In this document: in pieces, positions 57,549 to 64,000 of the stretch
How the letters are laid out: every line of letters begins with the position of its first letter
How positions within the stretch are numbered: position 1 is the first letter of the stretch
Origin: Rhizoclosmatium globosum
Taxonomy: Eukaryota; Chytridiomycota; Chytridiomycetes; Chytridiales; Chytriomycetaceae
Length of the DNA: 64,000 nucleotides
NCBI GenBank assembly: GCA_002104985.1
Contig: MCGO01000110.1
Coordinates: 62,001-126,000, forward strand
Reading direction: 5' to 3'
Translations under genes and position numbers: made by a program
Notes under the pieces: generated by a model
The model's database searches: none
What the model was told of the DNA's origin: nothing
Seen by the model: only the letters and a program-made list of their open reading frames with translations

Positions 57549-59130
57549 TCAAGCAGTCAAATCTACGCGGAATTTCAAGTCATCCATTTCGTCTGCAGCC
57601 AAAGACGAGGTCAAAATGGTTTGGAATGTGCTCCATTTCTGTGGGTATTTTACACCAAGAACACTCTTGACGTTGAACACATATTGAGCCCGATCTTGGC
57701 GTGAGAGAACATCCAACAATACCGGCATAATAGCAGCATTAGATGGCTCCAAGTAAAGATAAACTTTGGCAAATACTTCAGCCTCAGCTTCCGTTGATAA
57801 TGAAGCCAATGCTCCAGCCAAATCCAAATCCTCGTTGTTCATATGAACACGCTGCCCAACAACAAAAGACCTGAGCTTTGAAACGAAGTCCTTAAAGTCT
57901 TCACTACGTGGGTATTTCACGTCGCCTCTCCCAATTCGTGTAACGGCAGATTTGACATCTGATTCCAACGAAGCAAGAGTAGCCTCATCGCGTTCATGGT
58001 CTAATTGATACTTTGATACAAGCTTTGGAGCAGAGGCTTTCAAGGCTGGGAACAACACTTCTTGCTCCATAGTGGAATGACTCCGAAGCACGACTCCCAA
58101 ACTCTTGAACCGAGAATCTGCATCAGTTGCAGCCGATTTCATGGCACCCGCGTATCCGTGAGACATGGAGGTAACTACACCAAGGGTCTTGTCTAGAAGT
58201 GATTTGATGGCGACGTGTTGAAGGTGGATGATGGAGAGCGGTCGATCAAACGCGAGTGTCTTGGCGTAAAAAGCTTTCAATTCTTCGATCGAAGGTGAAG
58301 CTTTTGCGACGAATGGAAGGTTTTCGAGGCCTTGAATGTATTTGGACAAGGTGTCGTTGTTGAACTGGAGTCCACGGAAGTAGGTAATGAGAGACAACCG
58401 GTGGAGGAACGGGAACAACAAAACGTCAACGAGAGAGAATGTGTTGCCAAACAAGAAGGGTGAGTCTGGCTGGCTATCAAGCTGGGCGACCACGCGTTGA
58501 ACAGCAACATTGAGCTTTGGCTGAGCAGAAGCCTGAATTGTCGCAGACGGGTTGAAAAACACAGAGTTGAAAGCTGGAACGAATTGGTCATGAACGAAGT
58601 TTGTCCATTCCTGGAATTCTTCGGAGTGAACAAAGAGAGATGGTTCAGATACATCATGAGCGATACGAAGCAGGATTTCAGAGGCGTTTCCGCTGAATGT
58701 ACCATCTGGAAGCTGGAGAACTGTTTGACATTTGATGAGTAACCATTGCACTATCTAATCAAGAATTAAGGGTACCTGGCCCTAAGCCATCAGACGACGC
58801 GGACTTGAACCAGTCAGGCAAGGGATCTGAAGAAGAGAGTTCCAGATACTTCAGCTCTATGCCCTTGTATGCAAAGGCAATTCGAATTTGTTCAGTTAGG
58901 AGGGAGTGCTTGTGAGAATACAGCACATGGGAGGCAGCTTTAACTGGCTCAATGTATTTAGGCTCCGAAACAGGTTGTGAAAGTGGGAGTGGAGCAACTA
59001 GGACTGGTGGATTCTGAGGCTGAGCAGCAACGATCTCAACAGCTTTGGTGTTGGTGTTGGTCGACACGTGTTGGGCTGCAGCCACTTTACGTTCGGCCTT
59101 TGAATTAGCAGCAGGGAAACAACAGAGCAT
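57549..59130 (-). CDS. GST-like / hemerythrin fusion protein (copy 2)
   Basis: Exons 59130-58776 and 58720-57549 (55-nt intron at the same codon as copy 1) join to 508 residues. Same order as copy 1: leader (starting MLCCFPAANSK, cysteines near the N-terminus), GST N-fold (LYSHKHSLLTEQIRIAFAYK, then VLQLPDGTFSGN), helical half (FLFGNTFSLVDVLLFPFL), then the hemerythrin part (MSHGYAGAM, RSHSTMEQEVLFPAL, LDHERDEATL, VHMNNEDLDLAG). The HxxxE and HxxxD ligand spacings are kept although overall identity to copy 1 is low, which supports a conserved metal site. Confidence 0.82.
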
Positions 59131-59515
59131 TTTCTGAGGGATTTCAAGTAACGAAATGAGCTGATTTTATATGTTCGATCTTATCTTCGGAGATACCGGC
59201 AAAGCGATTGGAACCACCAGGAAGTGGGCTTGTTGAATCAACCCTTATTATGATAATATCCAAAGAAAGTTGACCTTACTGCGTCTTTATTTACAATGAG
59301 TATGAATAGTTACTTTTTACGCGTATCTTTCATCGTTAAGGAATGAGATGTTTACCCAAGCAAAAGTAGATTCTCGCAAGCATCTGAAATGACGCTCTTG
59401 ATCAAGTTCTTCTCTCATATAAAACTTCTATTTCTCACTTCTAAAATCTTTTGTCTGTTATATTTATGAGAGGGGAAAAAAAATTTAAACAAACAAATCC
59501 AACGCACCAACTCGA
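59131..59515. other. divergent promoter region, no gene seen
   Basis: About 385 bp between GST-hemerythrin copy 2 and the RS-like gene. AT-rich, ends in an A run before the ATG. No RNA gene or frame of note. Confidence 0.5.
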
Positions 59516-60400
59516 ATGGGCCGTTCCCGCAGTCCAAGTCCAAGTCCCCGCCGCGACAGCCACCGCGCCAACGACCGCCGAGAAACCCAAAACCAGGAAT
59601 CCGAGCGGCGCGTGTCACTGACAAAGTCCCAAGGTTTGCTGCACCGCCGACTGAACCAACGCAAAACTAACCAGTCCTTCAAACTGGCTTTCCAACGCCG
59701 CGCCTCCTTTTCGATCTCAAATAACTTTATCTTAAAACCCGAACATCAACCACACCTGCTCTGAACCCTTCGTCCTCCTCCACCTTCCGCTTGGAGCCAC
59801 ATCAAAACCAATAGACGGACAGAGCCGCGGCCGTAGCGTGTCTCCCTCGAAACCCCGTAAACGAGACAGATCCGTATCTAGTGACGGCAGCAGCAGCAGC
59901 AGCAGCAGTGACAACAGCGAAGACGATAGACGGAAAAAGAAGAAGTCAAAGAAGCGGAAGTCAAAGGATTCGGATTCATCAAGTTCAGATTCTGAGGATG
60001 AGCGGCGACGCAAAGGTACGCATTAGGTTTGGATTAACGTTGATTAACAAGTACTACTGGGCACAGACAAGAAGAAAAAGTCCAAGAAGGAGAAGAAAGA
60101 TAAGAAAACGAAGGTGGGGCTGCTTTTGTTGCGGGCGATGCGTTGAATTGGCGTTCTTTGTGTAGAAGTCCAAGAAGAAGTCCAAGAAGGCTAGCAGCAG
60201 TGACAGTGATTCTAGTGAAGGAGAAGTTGTATACAGCGCAATCACAGGAAAGAAAATGAAGCTCAAGGTTTGGCATTTCGTGTTTATTTGGCATTATTTT
60301 GATCCAAGAGTTCAAACAGATTGCAAAGAGTAAACAAGAGAAGATTGATGACATTAATCGACAAGAGTTGAGAAGAATGCTCAATGACTGCTTCGAATAA
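59516..60400 (+). CDS. small RS/lysine-rich nuclear protein
   Basis: Exons 59516-59633, 59815-60015, 60067-60113, 60166-60267 and 60320-60400 join to exactly 183 codons. It starts with RS-type dipeptides (GRSRSPSPSPRR), has a Ser7 run from a CAG/AGC repeat, and several KKxKSKK blocks. The C-terminus is the only ordered-looking part (VVYSAITGKKMKLK, QEKIDDINRQELRRMLND). It resembles splicing-associated RS proteins. I cannot name the family. Confidence 0.6.
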
Positions 60401-60484
60401 ATGTTCAGAATTATACATCCTTCTTTCTTTTTGTGAAATCTGACAATTCCAAAGGAACAAACAAATCAACCACACCCTCAAGCT

Positions 60485-62906
60485 ATGAATCACCCACGAA
60501 CTGATTCCGCATCACAGGCGTTAGAAAAAGCAAATGCTCTGCTTCACAGAGCCGCAGCCCATTCTAAAAGCAATTCCTCCAGCCCCACTCGAACTCAACT
60601 TGATCCCAAATCAACAACCAAAACCAAACCTAGCAAATCAAAAAAGTTTGACTGGGAAGACGACAGTGATGGTGGATCTGACGATAGCAGTCTCTTTGGG
60701 CCTTCCGACTCTGATCCCGACAGCGATGAAGCCGAACTTAAAAAATACCTGAGCAACCTCGCGAAAAAGAAAGCTGCAGATGAGAAAGCATCGGGGAAAC
60801 AGAATAACACCTCTGTTACTGCGAAACCCGTTTCTGCATCATCGTCTTACTTGAAGAAACCACCGCTGGCCACAGCTACGACACCACCACCGGCAAATGA
60901 CGTGAAACCTATCAAAGAACAGTATCTTAATAGTATACCTTCAACTCCAGTGCGACAGAGCTCTGTTTCGAAGCTGGATTCTTCACAGGTGCTCAAACCT
61001 CGAGTCGCGGACAATGTGGGAAACATAAGTGCACTTAATACAAAAATAGAGCGGTTGAATGCTGATATGGATGCGGCCAAGTCTGCTCTTGGGAATAACT
61101 TGGGGGACTTGGAGAGTGAGGTTGAGTCTATTGAGAAGTCTCCGAAGCGGAGTGGTGCGGTGTCTAGTCCTCTAAAAGGAAACCTTGAAAATAGGAGGAT
61201 GAAGGAAGATTTGAATGATGATGATGATGATGTGTCGTCGATATCTGATTTGAATACTTCTGAGATGGAGACGAGGAGCAGTTTGACGGGGAGAGGTGGT
61301 GCCGCGAGAAATTTGCCGAAACGAAGCTATTTGAAGGAGAAAAAGGGAGGGTTTGGGTCGGATTCTGATGAATCTGTTGCGGAAGTTAAGAAAGCTGCAT
61401 ATAGACGGAGTAACAGTGTTGGAACGAAGCTTGTTGTGGATGTAGGGAAAAAGGCAGTTGAAATAGAGTCGGGCGGAGAAACTAAATCAACTCCGGTGTT
61501 GTCTACGCCTGCCCCAACTCCTGTGGTTGTTGCTGCGTCACTTCAGACACAACCGAAATTGCAAGTCCCACAGCAAACTACACATACTGCAGCAACGACC
61601 ACGGTGTCCGAAATAACTGAGGATATTGATGCTCCTACTGACTCTTCAATCGCTGAGGAAATTGAAGAGTCAGGGGATGAATCACGGTCAAAGTTCAATG
61701 ACCTTCTCACAATTGAAGACTTGGACCCTCAAACGAAACAAAAACCAACATCATCTCAATCGTACAGTACTCCGCCACCTCCTCCGAAACATCAGTCGGT
61801 TCCTACTCAAGCAGCGCAAACACCTCAACAATATAACGAGCAACCACAGCACCAACCAACACAGCAACAGCAATACACTCAAATTCCACCGTCACAGCCT
61901 ACCTATCAATATCCCTTTTACCCTCCACCTCCCAATCAGTCAGCACCACCCCAAATACCCCCACAAGCACCACCACCACCACATCCATACCAATTTCCTC
62001 CATACGGATACGGATACGCATACCCTCCTCCTTCCCCTTATACACCCATGTATCCCGTGTATCCACCACAACATCACACACATTACGCACCACCACCACC
62101 ACCGCCATCAGCATGGATGGGATCCAGCGGCGGCGCAACAACATTTGTGAATCCGTATTTATTCCGCGGAGAAAGCCGTGGCAGTAGTGGAGGGGACAGG
62201 AAGGGACGAAGTGATCGGAAGGGGTTGAGGCGGTGTGATCATTCGTGTGGGTGTCTTCCCGTTATGGAAGCAAAAGAGACAGGAGAGAGAAGGAGAGAGG
62301 GGAAGAAAGAGAGGCGGAGAGGGGGTGAGAGGGAAAAGGGCGAGGGTAGGAGTGGTGAAGGTCGGAGTCAAGAGGAGGAAGATGTGTCGAGTTATGGGTG
62401 GACTAGTTCTTCGGAGGATGTTCGAGGAGGTAGGAGGGAAACGAAAGAGGGATTGAGAGGGAATGTGTCTGGGAAGGAGAGTGATGGGGGAAGGGAGTTT
62501 TGGAAGGATACTATTTCGCCGTTGATGCAGAATTTCGAGGCAGGACACGCTTCATGTGAGTAGTTTCTCGTTTCTGCATGCCGTTAATTTTTGATTTTGT
62601 TGTAGTGATGGCTTCGTTTGCGCCAAGTACTTTGGCTGTCAATGCACTGTTGCAGAATCATTTGAGTATGATTCAGCAGTATGTTGTTATGAATGAAAAG
62701 TTGCTGCAGGAAGAAGTATACCACACACAGGAGTATATTACGCTCAGGAGTACTAAAGATGTAAGTTTCTTCTTGTTTGAATTGTATAGTCAAATTGAGT
62801 TTTTGAACAGGAAATCAAGCAACGAAGGAGGGAAAGTGCAAGGGAGCGAGATGCGTTTGAGCAAGCAGTCAAAGAAGCTGCTGATACCCTCTCATACAAT
62901 GATTAA
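60485..62906 (+). CDS. C19orf44-like protein with long disordered region
   Basis: Exons 60485-62555, 62606-62760 and 62811-62906 join to 773 residues. Most is disordered: acidic/Ser (DWEDDSDGGSDDSS), Pro/Gln/Tyr-rich (about 430-560), then Arg/Glu-rich. The C-terminal 85 residues (STLAVNALLQNHLSMIQQYV, YITLRSTKDEIKQRRRE) resemble the conserved end of C19orf44-type proteins (DUF4614). That match is from memory of the pattern and is tentative. Codon usage stays even across the low-complexity part. Confidence 0.5.
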
Positions 62907-62995
62907 ATTGATAGTTTTCACTTAGAGTCCTCGGGTCATTTTCTTTTTGATGTGAACCAGTTTTTCTTTTTTCGTTTCCAAACAACACCAACAAA

Positions 62996-63756
62996 ATGTC
63001 ATCCGAAATGGAGACGGACAGCATCGTCGAGACAGGCGACGAGGAGCTCGGCACGCACTTCACTTCCGCGGACCTCGAATCCACCGCCAAAGTGCTCGCA
63101 GCGCTGAACACATCGCCGGCGCTGAAGAGGTTCGCAAAGACCAACGCGACGCTGAGAGACGTTCTTGCGCTCGGCCACCGCGTCTTTCGGCCCTCGGACG
63201 ACGAGAAGAAGTCGTTTGTGAAGAAACAAAAGAAGAATTTGAGGGACGACGATCTGAAGCTGCTCGATGATGCTGGAATTAGAAAGATGCGGCTTGTCAA
63301 AGTATGATTGCTTTTATCGCTCTGTCAAGTGTCTAATCTTGTCTGAAGATGGTCGGAATGATTGGTGGATCGGTCGATCTGCAGAAACCACCTCGAATTG
63401 CGAATCCTGAGGATGTCGACAAGTTTATTGCTGAGGACGAGGCGAAAACTGCCGCTGCTATCAAGGCTGAAGCTGAGAAGCTTATGCAACAACCTGCGGC
63501 ATCTGTACTACCAGAGGAATCATCATCGACACCGCTCTTTACTCATGTTGAGGCTGATCCAACTGTCGACCAACTTCCACCTCCTAAAAAGCTTAACTAC
63601 AAACGGTCCTGTCATATCTGTGGCGCCCTCTTCAATGAGTTACATGCCTTCTACGATCAGCTGTGTCTTCCATGTGCTACTTTCAACTATACCAAACGTT
63701 TCTCGAAAGCAAACATGAAGGGCCGAGTCTGCATTGTGACAGGTGCTCGTGTTAAG
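62996..63756 (+). CDS. zinc-ribbon plus short-chain dehydrogenase, 3' part not visible
   Basis: Exons 62996-63301 and 63349-63756 are in frame (238 codons so far). The N-terminal 170 residues are helical and charged. A zinc-ribbon-like pair (CHICGALFNELH..FYDQLCLPCA) precedes NYTKRFS and GRVCIVTGARVK, the first strand and glycine-rich turn of an SDR Rossmann fold. This zinc-ribbon/SDR order is known in fungal and oomycete dehydrogenases. After a GTATGT donor at 63757 I see no exon continuing the fold (expected IGYxxA-type helix) up to 64000. The gene may therefore be truncated or continue beyond the window. Exon 1 is unusually GC-rich. Confidence 0.6.
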
Positions 63757-64000
63757 GTATGTATAGCACGCCTTTTTCCCTTCATCCTATTCTTCTCCCA
63801 TCATTGTCCTTTTACGGACCACATGCACAGAGTCGCAATTTCGTAGCATTTAATGCGTTGATGTTTTTGCGCTAGTGTTAATGTAATATCAATGTCTCTA
63901 TGGGTATGCCAATTGCCTCTCTTTTGTTTCGAAGATGGAAATAGGGGTGCAACCCAATATAGACAATTTCTCTCTCCCCTTCTCCCTCTCCCCCTCCTCT
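63757..64000. other. intron or 3' flank at the window end
   Basis: No coding frame found. Ends in a CT-rich tract (63968-64000) that could be the polypyrimidine stretch of a distant acceptor. Confidence 0.4.

Noticed and set aside
61626..62150. 174-codon His-rich frame
   Set aside because: Shifted reading of the Pro/Gln-rich segment of the C19orf44-like gene.

Overview
The window is 64 kb of eukaryotic nuclear DNA, most likely from an early-diverging, chytrid-like fungus. The genes are dense and on both strands. Introns are mostly 45-70 nt with GT(A/G)AG.. donors and CTAAC-like branch points. Fungal markers are present (CYP51, HMG-CoA synthase next to it, a Clr2-like silencing protein, GPI-anchored X325 copper protein). 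They sit beside genes usually missing from yeasts and common moulds (an ELMO protein, a TIR-NACHT-ankyrin receptor, hemerythrin fusions). The species call is inference; I recognise no species-specific sequence. Exon joins below were worked out by hand from splice signals and reading frame, and most multi-exon models close to an exact multiple of three.

Layout. 1-3.5 kb: 3' part of a GAF protein with a degenerate class III cyclase domain and a CaaX end. 3.6-13 kb: a secreted-protein region hit by mobile DNA. It holds a small cysteine-rich secreted family (one intact copy, two broken), a hAT-like remnant, a complete but frameshifted non-LTR retrotransposon, and a divergent pair encoding a heme peroxidase and an X325/BIM1-type copper protein. 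13-17 kb: an RPP14/POP5-like protein and ATG14, the latter with an unexplained in-frame upstream extension. 17.5-24 kb: two GT8 glycosyltransferase paralogues flanking a BTB-BACK-TLDc gene and its decayed copy.

24.7-32.2 kb: a Clr2-like protein carrying a series of SUMO-interaction-like motifs, then an eight-exon gene for a 1395-residue Ubl-like/TIR/NACHT/ankyrin/CaaX protein, an NLR-type receptor and the best candidate for an under-described system. 32.4-35.3 kb: a kinase gene cut off after its N-lobe and a low-complexity protein. 35.6-40.2 kb: riboflavin kinase, CYP51 and HMG-CoA synthase; the last two are divergent, share a 257-bp promoter, and are two steps of one pathway. The HMG-CoA synthase frame is broken by one missing base.

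40.5-52.7 kb: calmodulin, a calmodulin-like gene, a GST-hemerythrin fusion, ELMO, a full-length ABCG-type transporter and its decayed tandem copy. 52.8-64 kb: an F-box protein, an APH-like kinase, an F-box/ankyrin/membrane protein, a second GST-hemerythrin fusion, a small RS-like protein, a C19orf44-like protein and the start of a zinc-ribbon short-chain dehydrogenase.
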